Assembly: GCF_018224885.1 (NCBI RefSeq) | Contig: NZ_JAGTXB010000017.1 | Span: 62,001 to 126,000, forward strand | DNA length: 64,000 nt | Direction of reading: 5' to 3' | DNA from: Chitinophaga hostae | GTDB lineage: Bacteria; Bacteroidota; Bacteroidia; Chitinophagales; Chitinophagaceae | Shown here: one piece after another, positions 51,110-60,696 of the stretch | How the letters are laid out: each line of letters begins with the position of its first letter | Numbering within the stretch: the first letter of the stretch is position 1 | Notes under the pieces: model-generated | Database searches by the model: none | The model's input: only the letters and a program-made list of their open reading frames with translations | What the model was told of the DNA's origin: nothing | Position numbers and translations under genes: made by a program

Positions 51110-53098
51110 TCAGGCTTTTACAGCAGCAGTAGCCAGCAGTTGCGCCACTTTTGCTTCCATACCGTCGGTTTTATTATTGAGCCTGTCGGCCTTTACTGCA
51201 TTGGTGCAGGCCCATTGCAGTAGCACGGTATCCTTCTTTGCGGCGGCAAGCTGCGCAATGCGATAATAAGTATAGGCCAACAGGTCCGTCGCACGTGATG
51301 CACACTGTAAAGACCGCTGGTAATATGCCAGCGCATCATCCGGTTTATTTTGCACAGCAGCTATGCGCCCCAGCTGGTATAACAGGGTAAATTCTACGCC
51401 ATAAACATCATCGGGAATACCTGCTTTTAAATAAGATTGCGCGAGTGCAATGGCCTCCGTATTTTTCTGTTGTATACGCAGGTTGACTACTTTCACTACT
51501 TTGGCCTGGGCCATTGCAATGGGTGCGAGTTCATCATCCCAATGCAGCACCTTAAAATACGGATCAAGCTGAACAGCAGTAACAGTGCCGTTTACCGGCA
51601 GTTGAACCTGGCTGGTACGATCATGAATATCGATATGCTGCAATGAAGTAGTGCCATTGGTATAAGTGATCAATACCTCGAGTGGCAACCGGTAACTGCT
51701 GTCTTTTTGCGTAATACTGAGCTGTAGTTTGCCGGCCTGCTGTGTCCAGCTGCTTTGCCAGGAAGGAGCTCCCTGTCTTTCGAACCATTGCTGATAAAAC
51801 CACTGCAAAGACCGGCCATGTGCGTTTTCCATCTCCTGCAAAAAATCTTCCCAGGTAACACCTTCATGGCTATATTTTTCTCCAATGGTTTGCAGTGCTT
51901 TATTAAATGCGGGTTTCCCAATGGTGGCCGACAGCAGATCCAGTACCAGGAACCCTTTGCTGTCGCCGATAATATGACCATTTTCGTCGGAGAGGGCGGA
52001 AAGCGGCTGGTCGTTTCCCGCTGCAAGATTTTTCAGGTAGCCCAGCCCGCATTGCTCCCGGATATAGCCGGGGTAGCCTGTTTTGCGATAGTCCATCGCA
52101 TGGGTGCTGTCGAAATGATAAACCGTTTGCAGCGAGCCATACTGGGCCAGTCCTTCAGACAACATGGCTTCTCCCCTGTTGCCCCTGGATCGCACTTTGT
52201 TGCCCCACCACTGGTGGCCAATTTCGTGGCCAAAGAGTGCATAGTTAAACTGCCGCAGCGCACCGGTAGGCATCACCACACCGCCCAGGATACTGGCGCC
52301 GCCAATACCGGTGAGTTCTGAAACATAGTCCGGGAACTCAATGACAGAAAAATTGGGGATAGACAAGGGACCAAATTGCGTGGTCAGGAAATCGAGCACT
52401 GTCGAGGATTTGCGAGACAGGTCATCGCCATCGATCGCTTTACTGAGACTATACGTATAAAATGAGCGGTTGCCTTTGTACTCCTGTCTTGAATAATTTC
52501 CGATGTACAGGGAAAAAATGTCAGGCTGGCTATACTGGAACCGGCAGGTGTTAGCGCCTGCTGCTTTAGTAATCGTTGCTGTACTGGCAGCCATTACCGC
52601 CATCAGATTGGCCGCGGTAGTTACCGTAATGGTACCGGTGGCGCGGGCCGTACTTCCGCTGCTGTCGGCATCGTGCGACACTACCTGCGGATACCAGGAA
52701 GATCCATAGCCGCCTGCCATACAGAAGTTGCTGTCGAGATAATATTGAAAAGTGGGCGCGCTCCCACGGTCATAGGCATACGTAAATTGCAGCGGCGTTC
52801 CGGCGGGCAGAGGGCGCTCAAACCGCCAGCAGTAAACAATATCTCCGCCGGCATTCAGGCTGGTATCCATACGGCCGCTGGCCCCCTGTAATGCCAGCTT
52901 CACCGGCCCCACACCTTTACTGAGGGTGATTTCAACAGAATCGGCCGATCCGGCTTCGGTTTCAAACGAAAGTCCGCCCTGCACGGCGAAGGTCTTTTTC
53001 TGCAAGTCGGCATGCACCTGCAGCTGATAATCTACGTGACGCTGGGCGGATAAAAACAGGGGACAAAGAAGGCATATATAGGCGATGAAACGACGCAT
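51110..53098 (-). CDS. M1-family zinc metallopeptidase, exported
   Basis: This 662-residue protein has a signal peptide (FIAYICLLCPLFLSAQ), a beta-rich N-domain (about 20-230) and a gluzincin core. The zinc motif is HEIGHQWW, with the downstream Glu in MLSEGLAQY. The family GAMEN exopeptidase motif is replaced by GIGGASILG. The C-terminal ~150 residues form TPR-like helices (NKPDDALAYYQRSLQCASRA). The missing GAMEN motif suggests altered exopeptidase specificity. It is a single gene, convergent with the AOC-barrel lipoprotein gene. Confidence 0.92.
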   Translation of the reverse strand: MRRFIAYICLLCPLFLSAQRHVDYQLQVHADLQKKTFAVQGGLSFETEAGSADSVEITLSKGVGPVKLALQGASGRMDTSLNAGGDIVYCWRFERPLPAGTPLQFTYAYDRGSAPTFQYYLDSNFCMAGGYGSSWYPQVVSHDADSSGSTARATGTITVTTAANLMAVMAASTATITKAAGANTCRFQYSQPDIFSLYIGNYSRQEYKGNRSFYTYSLSKAIDGDDLSRKSSTVLDFLTTQFGPLSIPNFSVIEFPDYVSELTGIGGASILGGVVMPTGALRQFNYALFGHEIGHQWWGNKVRSRGNRGEAMLSEGLAQYGSLQTVYHFDSTHAMDYRKTGYPGYIREQCGLGYLKNLAAGNDQPLSALSDENGHIIGDSKGFLVLDLLSATIGKPAFNKALQTIGEKYSHEGVTWEDFLQEMENAHGRSLQWFYQQWFERQGAPSWQSSWTQQAGKLQLSITQKDSSYRLPLEVLITYTNGTTSLQHIDIHDRTSQVQLPVNGTVTAVQLDPYFKVLHWDDELAPIAMAQAKVVKVVNLRIQQKNTEAIALAQSYLKAGIPDDVYGVEFTLLYQLGRIAAVQNKPDDALAYYQRSLQCASRATDLLAYTYYRIAQLAAAKKDTVLLQWACTNAVKADRLNNKTDGMEAKVAQLLATAAVKA

Positions 53099-53148
53099 GT
53101 TTTTTTATACAAAGTAACAGCGCCGGTGTTAATAAAAATGGTACCGGA

Positions 53149-53946
53149 TTAACTTTTTAGTAATGCCCGGAAACGGTGGGGAGTAGTCAGGTAAAAAAAG
53201 CGGAACGACCTGACCAGGTGCGACGAATCTGTGAAACCCGCGGCAAACGCAATGTCCGTAACAGGAAGCGTAGTGGTAAAAAGCAAAGCCATGGCTTTCC
53301 GTACCCGCATCTTCAACTGGTATTCGCCAATGGTCATTCCCTCTCTTTCTTTAAAAGCACGCGCCAGGTAAATGGGGTGTACAAATACCCTGGCCGCAAT
53401 GGATTTAATGGTATGATGCGTATCAAATTCATTTTCCAGGATAGCCTTTACCTGTGGCAACCAGGGTAAACGAAGTGGTATATGACTATCGGAATGCGCC
53501 GACAACCAGCTGAAAATATATTCTTCCGACAGGCTCATTTCCGGATCCTGCGAAAAAAAATATAACAGGCGGTATAAATAGTCGAATGTACCAGCTTTGT
53601 AAACGGTCATCGCAGCAGGCATTACCGTGCGCCATTCTACTTCCTGCCACCCCGTTTGTTTGAATTCAATGTTCAGGCAACGCCCTCCGCTTTGTTGGAA
53701 GTGATTGGCATGGCGATACCCGGCGGGCCGGAACAATACTTCCCCCGGCATTATTTCCGCGTTGGATTTTTTATTTACTTCTTCATAATGACCATTGATC
53801 AACAAACTCAGGTAGGCATTTTCATGGTAGTGGTCGGCGATATGTACCCCTGGCTGGTAAGCAGTAATATTCAGTTTAAACGAGGCATTCTCGTTAAACT
53901 GCTGTTCCTTTCCAAAGTAATGACCCGGTGATAGAATAATGCCCAT
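53149..53946 (-). CDS. AraC-family transcriptional regulator
   Basis: This 265-residue regulator has an N-terminal cupin-like sensing domain (VHIADHYHENAYLSLLINGHYEEV, then GEVLFRPAGYRHANHF) and a C-terminal AraC-type double helix-turn-helix (SIAARVFVHPIYLARAFKEREGMTIGEY, later VTDIAFAAGFTDSSHLVRSFRFF). The cupin His residues could hold a metal or bind a ligand. It lies 50 bases upstream of the M1 peptidase gene on the same strand. Confidence 0.93.
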   Translation of the reverse strand: MGIILSPGHYFGKEQQFNENASFKLNITAYQPGVHIADHYHENAYLSLLINGHYEEVNKKSNAEIMPGEVLFRPAGYRHANHFQQSGGRCLNIEFKQTGWQEVEWRTVMPAAMTVYKAGTFDYLYRLLYFFSQDPEMSLSEEYIFSWLSAHSDSHIPLRLPWLPQVKAILENEFDTHHTIKSIAARVFVHPIYLARAFKEREGMTIGEYQLKMRVRKAMALLFTTTLPVTDIAFAAGFTDSSHLVRSFRFFYLTTPHRFRALLKS

Positions 53947-53986
53947 ACCTGAATAATTTATAACGATGTGCCATGCTGTACCAACA

Positions 53987-54544
53987 CTACTGCCGCCAGT
54001 CCCACGCTACCACATGCCAGGTAGTGGCGCCGTCGTTATAGGTATGAATCGTTTGAAACCCCACCCTGGCATGGGCTGCCTGGGAACGGAGATTATCGGC
54101 CGCAATTTCAGTAACAATACAATCATAGTCGTTGGCGAACAGGTCTTTATGGCTGTTATATAACGCGTCAAACAAACCGTGACCGCGATAGCCCTCCCGC
54201 ACACATATCTGTCCCATAAAATAATGGCGCAGCTGCGACAGCGGGCGTCCGTTTAGTTCCAGGTCCTGTGTCATCACCACCAATGGGCGCATCAGCGTGA
54301 TCTCCTCTCCTGCGCCGGTTGATGTAGCCAGTGCGTAACCGGCGAGTACGCTGCCGTCGAGCAGCACCGGTTGCGGCATGTCGGCCATCATTCTTTGGAG
54401 GATAGGTTCGGTATATTCAAATGTAAGAAAACCCTGCGTCCTCGCTGTTTGCTCAGTGATGTGCTGAACCAGGTTATTTTTTTGCAATGCCAGTAAATGT
54501 TCAATCCCATCCGGAGATAATACCGATGCTGTAAATGTCTTCAT
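53987..54544 (-). CDS. GNAT-family acetyltransferase
   Basis: This 185-residue protein has the GNAT acetyl-CoA loop (QICVREGYRGHGLFDALYNSHKDLF) and C-terminal strand pattern (IVTEIAADNLRSQAAHARVGFQTIH). The substrate is unknown. The ATG at 54544 fits the domain start; the longer frame to 54607 is not supported. It lies divergent from the DinB gene. Confidence 0.88.
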   Translation of the reverse strand: MKTFTASVLSPDGIEHLLALQKNNLVQHITEQTARTQGFLTFEYTEPILQRMMADMPQPVLLDGSVLAGYALATSTGAGEEITLMRPLVVMTQDLELNGRPLSQLRHYFMGQICVREGYRGHGLFDALYNSHKDLFANDYDCIVTEIAADNLRSQAAHARVGFQTIHTYNDGATTWHVVAWDWRQ

Positions 54545-54625
54545 AAGCGATGCCGTTATTGCCTTTTGTCTCCTGCAAACATATGTCAAAAACCAATACC
54601 TTAGCATCGGTAAAAACGATTCACC

Positions 54626-55132
54626 ATGAAAAGAACCGCCTGGTTTGAAAGAGTATTTCCTGCGATAGCAGATAACGGCCGGATGCCCACCATCATTGAG
54701 CGTTTAAGTGGTACCCCGGCACGCGTGGAAGAGATGACCCGGTTACTGGCGCCAACCCTGCAAACCCAACAACTAAATGATAAATGGTCGGTTAAAGAAC
54801 AGGTAGGACACCTGGGAGATATGGAACCCCTGTGGTCCGGCCGATTCGACGATTTCGTAAACGGGTTACCCGAACTCCGGGTGGCCGATTTAACCAATCA
54901 GCAAACCCATACCGCCAATCATAATGCCACCGATATTGCCGTATTATGGCAACGGTTCAGGGAGCAGCGTGAGCAACTGGTAAAACAGCTGCGCCAGTTG
55001 CCGGAAGAAGCATTGGAGAGAACGGCACTGCACCCGCGGTTAAAAACGCCCATGCGGATTATTGACCTGGCATATTTTGTTGCGGAACACGATGATCATC
55101 ACCTGGCCGATATCCGGGAAATTACGGGGTAA
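54626..55132 (+). CDS. DinB-family protein
   Basis: This 168-residue four-helix protein has the DinB/YfiT metal-site histidines: WSVKEQVGHLGDMEPLW and the late EHDDHHLADIREI. Family members are often thiol-S-transferase-like metal enzymes acting on stress-related thiols. The partner metabolite is unknown. Confidence 0.88.
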   Translation: MKRTAWFERVFPAIADNGRMPTIIERLSGTPARVEEMTRLLAPTLQTQQLNDKWSVKEQVGHLGDMEPLWSGRFDDFVNGLPELRVADLTNQQTHTANHNATDIAVLWQRFREQREQLVKQLRQLPEEALERTALHPRLKTPMRIIDLAYFVAEHDDHHLADIREITG

Positions 55133-55160
55133 ACAGCGGCATGCTATGCCTGCTTTTCAT

Positions 55161-55796
55161 TTACAGGCTTATTTCTTCGATGGTTATATCCGGTGCGGCC
55201 ACTGCGGTGGCCAGGTGGCAGACATATTTCGCTGCCAGGGGAATATTTTTCAGATACCAGGTGGTGTCCAGCAATTGCGCCGTTTCGTGATTGAGAACGG
55301 TTAAAGTGTTGAGTTCTGAAATACCAACACCATCCGCTTTCACCACTGCTTCCTTGATGGTCCAATAGTGGTAAAACTGCGCCAGCGGATCGGCAGCGGA
55401 ACGGATATCCTCCCACTCCTTCCCTGTAAACAGGCCGTTGAAATCCGAAAACTCCACGGGCTTCACTTCTTCCAGATCAATTCCGATGCGGTCATCGGAA
55501 CTCACCGCACAAACAACGAGGTTACCGGCATGCGAAATATTAAAATCCAAAGCGCCATCCAGGTAAGGGCGGCCGGTAGCGGTATATTGCAGCTTATCCA
55601 GCAATGCAGATTTGCTGAAATGCGACATCGCCTTTATTAACAGGTGCTTCCCCAGCAAGGATGCATGCGCGTCCTGCCAGCGCCGATATGCACGGACTTT
55701 GCGGCTGACATCTGCCGGTACGGCGGCTAACAACGCAGCAAACCTATCGTGAGGCAGCTGATTTTCAAAACTTGTATAACAGATATAGATAGACAC
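55161..55796 (-). CDS. Sfp-type 4'-phosphopantetheinyl transferase
   Basis: This 211-residue enzyme has the PPTase motifs: FNISHAGNLVVCAV, the Mg-binding GIDLEEVKPVEF, and YWTIKEAVVKADG (the W-x-x-K-E-A motif). It transfers phosphopantetheine from CoA to carrier proteins of fatty-acid, polyketide or non-ribosomal peptide synthesis. No carrier or synthase genes are in this window, so its target lies elsewhere. Confidence 0.93.
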   Translation of the reverse strand: MSIYICYTSFENQLPHDRFAALLAAVPADVSRKVRAYRRWQDAHASLLGKHLLIKAMSHFSKSALLDKLQYTATGRPYLDGALDFNISHAGNLVVCAVSSDDRIGIDLEEVKPVEFSDFNGLFTGKEWEDIRSAADPLAQFYHYWTIKEAVVKADGVGISELNTLTVLNHETAQLLDTTWYLKNIPLAAKYVCHLATAVAAPDITIEEISL

Positions 55797-55918
55797 CCGT
55801 TAAAAATATGCAAATACCGTTAATTTTAAAAACCTCCCGGAATCCCCGGGGCTGCTACCGGTTCCTGGAAGATAAATGCTGCCCGATATTCATTACATTC
55901 GATATTCAATCGTTACCT

Positions 55919-57094
55919 ATGCCTGTTCTGCGCTTGTTTTACAAAAGTATTATCCCGCTTTTTCTGACATTGATATTGATGCAGCCCGCCACCGGCCGGC
56001 AGCACAGCTCCTGGACACTTTTATTGCTGAAGAAAGGACACCCGGTTGAACTCAAACAGGATATGTTTTCTTTCAGCGCCACGGGATTCTACCTCTATGA
56101 AAACTGTATCTATCATATTTTGCTGAAGAATAAAATAACGATAAATGGCCGCCTGCTCAGCGTAAAAAGAGATACGCTCCTCTTTACCAATTTCCTGAAT
56201 GAGCACATCGCCGCCAAAAATTTCAGCACGCTGGATACGATAGCTGTTCCCTATACCAATCTTAAACTGATGAGCGCAGGAGAACGCAACATCCTCCATT
56301 TTGAAGACTACGAAGGCATTTTTGAAAGCGCCGCCACACCGCGCGTTGTTCCTGCGAAATTTGCAAAGCTTCATACCAACGATTCAGCCTCGTATGAGCT
56401 AACTCCTTACTATGCACTCAGCGGGGCGGCCTGGGTATATGAAGAAAACGGAAAACTTTACTGGTATGAAGGCGCACCCGCGGCTCCCAAAAAAGAAGTG
56501 GGCATGTTACGCCATCCGTACAAAAAAAAGAATATTGCCTGGTTTACCCCCAATAGTGTTGATGAAATAAACGGACTTGCCTTAGGAGCCTGGGCAGAAA
56601 GTATGAAGGGCGATGACATTAATGAGCGAGACAGCCTGAAAGTAAACGGCATTAACCTCGAAATAAATCCCATCATGCTTTTTGTGCTGATACGCGGTGC
56701 ATGGAATGCAGGCTACCCCGATAGCCTTGGCTACTACCACACCGCTATTGAAAACAATTACAGCACCACGCTCAACGGGATAAATGTGGGGGTATTGGCT
56801 ACTGTAGGCAATTATCGTGTTCGTGGAATCAGTGTGGGCGGCATCACCACGGTTGTTGACCAAATGAGTGGCATCTGCATTACCGGCTTTAATAACTTCG
56901 CCTACGTTGCAGATGGTCTGCAATTTTCGCTTATCCGTAACAGGGCCACTGTGGCCAGAGGTATACAGGTAGGCATTTACAACAAAGCTACAAGGCTCAG
57001 GGGCATTCAGCTGGGATTATGGAATGTGAATGAACGGCGTTCCCTGCCTTTTATTAACTGGCAGTTTACCAGCAGGCATAAAACCGGCGGGTAG
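55919..57094 (+). CDS. Exported protein with LA_2272-like surface repeats
   Basis: This 391-residue protein has an N-terminal signal (IIPLFLTLILMQPATGRQ). Its first ~230 residues resemble no family I know. Its last ~130 residues are built of Gly-rich repeats of the LA_2272 surface-repeat type: NGINVGVLATVGNYRVRGIS, then GISVGGITTVVDQMSGICITG, GIQVGIYNKATRLRG and IQLGLWNVNERRSLPF. Such repeats are seen in Bacteroidota surface or outer-membrane proteins. The ATG at 55919 starts the signal; an upstream in-frame ATG at 55808 is less likely. Confidence 0.78.
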   Translation: MPVLRLFYKSIIPLFLTLILMQPATGRQHSSWTLLLLKKGHPVELKQDMFSFSATGFYLYENCIYHILLKNKITINGRLLSVKRDTLLFTNFLNEHIAAKNFSTLDTIAVPYTNLKLMSAGERNILHFEDYEGIFESAATPRVVPAKFAKLHTNDSASYELTPYYALSGAAWVYEENGKLYWYEGAPAAPKKEVGMLRHPYKKKNIAWFTPNSVDEINGLALGAWAESMKGDDINERDSLKVNGINLEINPIMLFVLIRGAWNAGYPDSLGYYHTAIENNYSTTLNGINVGVLATVGNYRVRGISVGGITTVVDQMSGICITGFNNFAYVADGLQFSLIRNRATVARGIQVGIYNKATRLRGIQLGLWNVNERRSLPFINWQFTSRHKTGG

Positions 57095-57123
57095 TTGAAT
57101 CACTGCTTTTGATCAAAAAAATT

Positions 57124-57131
57124 TAATTTTG
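57124..57131 (+). promoter_or_regulatory. -7 promoter box before the SMI1-type gene
   Basis: TAATTTTG matches the Bacteroidota -7 element, 27 bases before the ATG at 57159. The -33 TTTG nearby is too close (13 bases), so only the -7 part is convincing. Confidence 0.4.
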
Positions 57132-57158
57132 GCAGGAAGACTTACAATAGCTTAGCAT

Positions 57159-58517
57159 ATGCAACAATATGAGGAACAGGTAAAAAGGATCAAAGAAAAG
57201 TTTGTTGCCGCCAGGAAAAAAGACCGGCGACGAAAAGTATTCGGCGCCGATTCGCACCGGTACATCATCAATAAACCACTGACCCAACAAGAGCTCACCG
57301 CCTTCGAAGAAAAATATCATATATCCGTTCCCGGTAGTTTCAGCGCATTCCTCCTTCAATTCGGCAATGGCGGGAAATCCTATGCAGATTCGGCAGCGGG
57401 GCCTTTTTATGGCATTTATCCATTGGGGGAAAGAACCGATGAATTAACCAGCCATCCCGAAAAATACCTCCGCGAACCCGTAAAAATATACCCGGGACTT
57501 ACTGCCGGTACCTGGACGGAGATGATCATCCCTTTTGAAAACGATGATATGTCCGACGAGGAATTCGACACCGCCACGGGCGAAATTTATGCAGGTATCC
57601 TTCCACTGGGCTCACAAGGATGCACCTACCTGCACGGACTGGTCCTTAATGGCCCCCATAGCGGGAAGGTGGTCAACATTGATATGGACCGGCAGCGTCC
57701 CTCTTTCACCTTTGAAGATACTTTCCTGGATTGGTATGAACGCTGGCTGGATGAAATTATTTCGGGCGACCTTATCCTGGATACCCCCAGCTGGTTTGGA
57801 TATACCATGGGAGGAAGCGTAACAGGTTTGTTGGAAAAATACCAGTCGGCCAATGACGACAACACCAGGCAACATTGCCTGAGCGCCATGCTCACCAAAC
57901 AAAACATTCCTGACGGGATCATTCGCCTGCTTGAAAAAGAATACCAGTTGGCCACCGGCGGGTGCAAAAAGCTATTGCTTCAAATGCTGACACGCCATAA
58001 TTATCAACTGGCCAAACCCTACCTGGCAGCGTATTGCGACGTTGACCTGTTAGCCGTTTTCCAGTTTATTTACTGGTATGCCAAAGATAAAAGCATCGAA
58101 TGGCGGGACATCATTGAAAAGAATATTGCTCATATCTCTGACGGAGAAACATTCCGGTTTTGTACCTACCTGCTGGTAGCTGCCCCGGCAGATTACGGGC
58201 CCCTGGTTAGTCCTGCGACAAAAAACGACAATGAATCCATCAGGGCCACCGCGTTCTATACGCTTGGTCAGCTACCGCACAAAGCCGCTTACCTCAGCGA
58301 TTTCATCAGTGGTTTGGATGACAGCTCCCCTCACGTAATACTGATGGCGCTGCAGGCACTCCATGGCATAACAGATAATAGATTGCTGCCGGCGTATAAA
58401 AAACTGTTGGAAAGATTCCCCACAGAGCAGGATTATATACTATCGAATCTCGGCCAACGGCTGGCGGAGATGGGGCTCACCATTCCTGAATTGAGAAAAC
58501 AGCTACCAGGAGAATAA
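57159..58517 (+). CDS. SMI1/KNR4-domain protein with HEAT-like repeats
   Basis: This 452-residue cytoplasmic protein has an N-terminal SMI1/KNR4 (SUKH) domain at about 40-190 (LTQQELTAFEEKYHISVPGSFSAFLLQFGNGG, then SQGCTYLHGLVLNGPHSGKVVNID, and WYERWLDEI). The C-terminal half is alpha-helical with HEAT-like repeats (ESIRATAFYTLGQLPHK, then SSPHVILMALQALHGI). SUKH proteins often act as immunity proteins against contact toxins; no toxin gene is next to it here. It is monocistronic. Confidence 0.85.
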   Translation: MQQYEEQVKRIKEKFVAARKKDRRRKVFGADSHRYIINKPLTQQELTAFEEKYHISVPGSFSAFLLQFGNGGKSYADSAAGPFYGIYPLGERTDELTSHPEKYLREPVKIYPGLTAGTWTEMIIPFENDDMSDEEFDTATGEIYAGILPLGSQGCTYLHGLVLNGPHSGKVVNIDMDRQRPSFTFEDTFLDWYERWLDEIISGDLILDTPSWFGYTMGGSVTGLLEKYQSANDDNTRQHCLSAMLTKQNIPDGIIRLLEKEYQLATGGCKKLLLQMLTRHNYQLAKPYLAAYCDVDLLAVFQFIYWYAKDKSIEWRDIIEKNIAHISDGETFRFCTYLLVAAPADYGPLVSPATKNDNESIRATAFYTLGQLPHKAAYLSDFISGLDDSSPHVILMALQALHGITDNRLLPAYKKLLERFPTEQDYILSNLGQRLAEMGLTIPELRKQLPGE

Positions 58518-58647
58518 CTTAGCTGCCTGAACACATCGGAATGAATAAAATGAACAGCCCACCAGCCATGTTTTCTCCCTATCTTTATTAGCGTCGCTAT
58601 TATCCGGTACCCTACGTGTTATCCAGCCCTAAACATCAAGCTCCATC

Positions 58648-59454
58648 ATGAAAAAACTCGGCCGTGGTTTAAAAAGAGTCTATGTTTTTTTATTCGTCCG
58701 TAAGGCGCTTTATCCGATGCATTTGTTTGTTTACAAACTGAGCATGTTTGGCCTTGGTATCAGGAATCATGAAAACAGTACGGTATCCGGAGAAAAAGCA
58801 TTTCTCAGGTATCTTATCTCCCGGAAAAAATTATTGTCGGGAGCCATCCTCGACATCGGCGCCAACGTAGGCGACTATTCGGTGATGCTCAGGAAAAACG
58901 GCATTTCCCTGCCCCTGTTTGCGTTTGAGCCACATCCGGTAGCGTTCAAAAAACTGGAACTGGCCGCTATTGAATACCAGTTCACACCTGTGTTTAAAGG
59001 CGCCGGGGAAGTTTCATCCAGCGCTATGATCTATGATTACTCCGGCAACGGCGGTTCCGAACACGCCAGCATGTACCGGGAAGTGATTGAACAACTCCAC
59101 CATGGCGAAGCAGAAGAACTGCCCATAGAAATAACAACTATTGATGAATTTGTAGCACTCGAAAATATTTCCAGGATTGCCCTGTTAAAAATTGATACCG
59201 AAGGGCATGAACTCTCCGTACTAAAAGGGGCAAAACAAACCATTCAGCGCGGGTTGGCGGAAATTATACAAATAGAATTCAACGAGATGAATGTCATCTC
59301 CAAAACTTTTTTTAAAGATATTGTAGACCTCCTCCCGGGATATGATTTCTACAGGTTACTGCCCGACGGGCTGAAAGCTTTAGGCACTTATAAATCCACC
59401 CATTTTGAAATCTTCTCCTTTCAGAACATCGTGGCAATAAAAAAAATGTCATGA
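58648..59454 (+). CDS. FkbM-family methyltransferase (exopolysaccharide locus)
   Basis: This 268-residue protein is a SAM-dependent methyltransferase of the FkbM type: ILDIGANVGDYSVMLRKNG (motif I), FAFEPHPVAFKKLE (acidic end of the second strand), and LLKIDTEGHELSVLKGAKQ. It probably O-methylates a sugar of the cell-surface polysaccharide. It is transcribed toward the glycosyltransferase gene, and the two stops share the TCATGA at 59449-59454. Confidence 0.92.
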   Translation: MKKLGRGLKRVYVFLFVRKALYPMHLFVYKLSMFGLGIRNHENSTVSGEKAFLRYLISRKKLLSGAILDIGANVGDYSVMLRKNGISLPLFAFEPHPVAFKKLELAAIEYQFTPVFKGAGEVSSSAMIYDYSGNGGSEHASMYREVIEQLHHGEAEELPIEITTIDEFVALENISRIALLKIDTEGHELSVLKGAKQTIQRGLAEIIQIEFNEMNVISKTFFKDIVDLLPGYDFYRLLPDGLKALGTYKSTHFEIFSFQNIVAIKKMS

Positions 59455-60696
59455 TCTCAACACCGCTTCAAACCTGGTCATGATCTCCTCCTTCGACAAA
59501 CAGGTAGCAGCATAATTCCTCGCGTTCCTTGCCAAACCGGAAAGGTCCGTTGTTACGGCCCGGTCAATAGCCGCAGCCAATGCCGCATCATCACCGCTGT
59601 TAATCAACAGTCCCATTTCATGTTGCTTTACCAGTTCATACAGGGAGCTGCCTTCATTCGCCGTAATGATGGCAATTCCGCCCACCGCCATAATGGTTGT
59701 CAGTTTTGATGGCATCACCAGTTCGCTCGCCTCATTTTTCTGGATCACCAGGTGTATATCTGCCATATTGAGAAAATCGTTGAAATGTTCCACAGGCTGT
59801 AATGGGAGAAAGTACACATTAGGGAGTTCCAGGCTTTCGGCCAGTGCCTGTAACCGGCCCCTGTGCGGGCCGGAGCCACAGATAAGAAACTTAATGGAAG
59901 ACTGGTGTTTTAATACGGCTGCTGCATATAAAATAGATTCAAGCCCCTGTTTCTCGCCCAACGCACCGGAGTAAAGTATCAGCTTATCGTCTTTCCCAAA
60001 ACCGGATTTTATCTTTAAGGCGGCCCTGTCGATAACCGGGTAAAATCGCTGCAGATCTACCCAATTGGGAAACGAGCTGATATCTTTGCCGGCCTTCTCT
60101 TTTATCATCCTGATCATTCCTTCGGAAATACTGGTTACCACGTCTGCCCTCGTCAGTATAAATTTTTCTACCCCGAACAGCCGCCTGATCAGCCATTTCG
60201 ATCGTATCATATTCAAATTACGGGCGGCCTCAATCTGCAGGTCCTGTATGTGATATATAAATTTAGCCCGACCTACGCGCTTATAAAAAGCACCCAGCAA
60301 TCCCAGCTGGAACGATGGAGATACCGTCATGACCACATCAAATTTCCTGGAAAACAGTACCTGCAATAATTTCCATCCGGAAGAAAAAAAGAAGCTCATG
60401 TCCTGCAGTACCCTTCTTGCACCCGAAGGTGATATAGGAATATATTGGGGACACCTGTAAATGGTGACAAAGTCAATGGGCCCTTCACCATCTATCCATT
60501 TTTCACGGGTATACCTGTATTTTTTATTGTTATAAGGAGATTGAACCCGCCATTGGGGGTAGTAAGGATAAGAGGTGATCACGGTACATTCGTACCCTTT
60601 TGCTGCCAGCCAGCGGATCATTTCCCCGTTATACTTCCCTATGCCGTTCAATTCGGGGGAAAAATTACCGGTGATTAAAAGTAGCCGCCGCCTCAT
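59449..60696 (-). CDS. WcaI/WbuB-like GT4-family glycosyltransferase
   Basis: This 415-residue GT-B enzyme begins with LLLITGNFSPELNGIGKYNGEMI. The second domain contains KLILYSGALGEKQGLESILYAA, FLICGSGPHRGRLQALAESL and the donor-binding Glu region MPSKLTTIMAVGG. The N-terminal asparagine/proline pattern is typical of WcaI/WbuB-type enzymes in exopolysaccharide and O-antigen synthesis. It would add a sugar to the lipid-linked repeat unit. It is followed 1 base later by the gene at 60697 on the same strand. Confidence 0.92.
   Translation of the reverse strand: MRRRLLLITGNFSPELNGIGKYNGEMIRWLAAKGYECTVITSYPYYPQWRVQSPYNNKKYRYTREKWIDGEGPIDFVTIYRCPQYIPISPSGARRVLQDMSFFFSSGWKLLQVLFSRKFDVVMTVSPSFQLGLLGAFYKRVGRAKFIYHIQDLQIEAARNLNMIRSKWLIRRLFGVEKFILTRADVVTSISEGMIRMIKEKAGKDISSFPNWVDLQRFYPVIDRAALKIKSGFGKDDKLILYSGALGEKQGLESILYAAAVLKHQSSIKFLICGSGPHRGRLQALAESLELPNVYFLPLQPVEHFNDFLNMADIHLVIQKNEASELVMPSKLTTIMAVGGIAIITANEGSSLYELVKQHEMGLLINSGDDAALAAAIDRAVTTDLSGLARNARNYAATCLSKEEIMTRFEAVLRS

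Noticed and set aside
55161..55796. Natural-product cluster based on the phosphopantetheinyl transferase
   Set aside because: No synthase, carrier or tailoring genes lie in the window; the transferase can serve carriers elsewhere.
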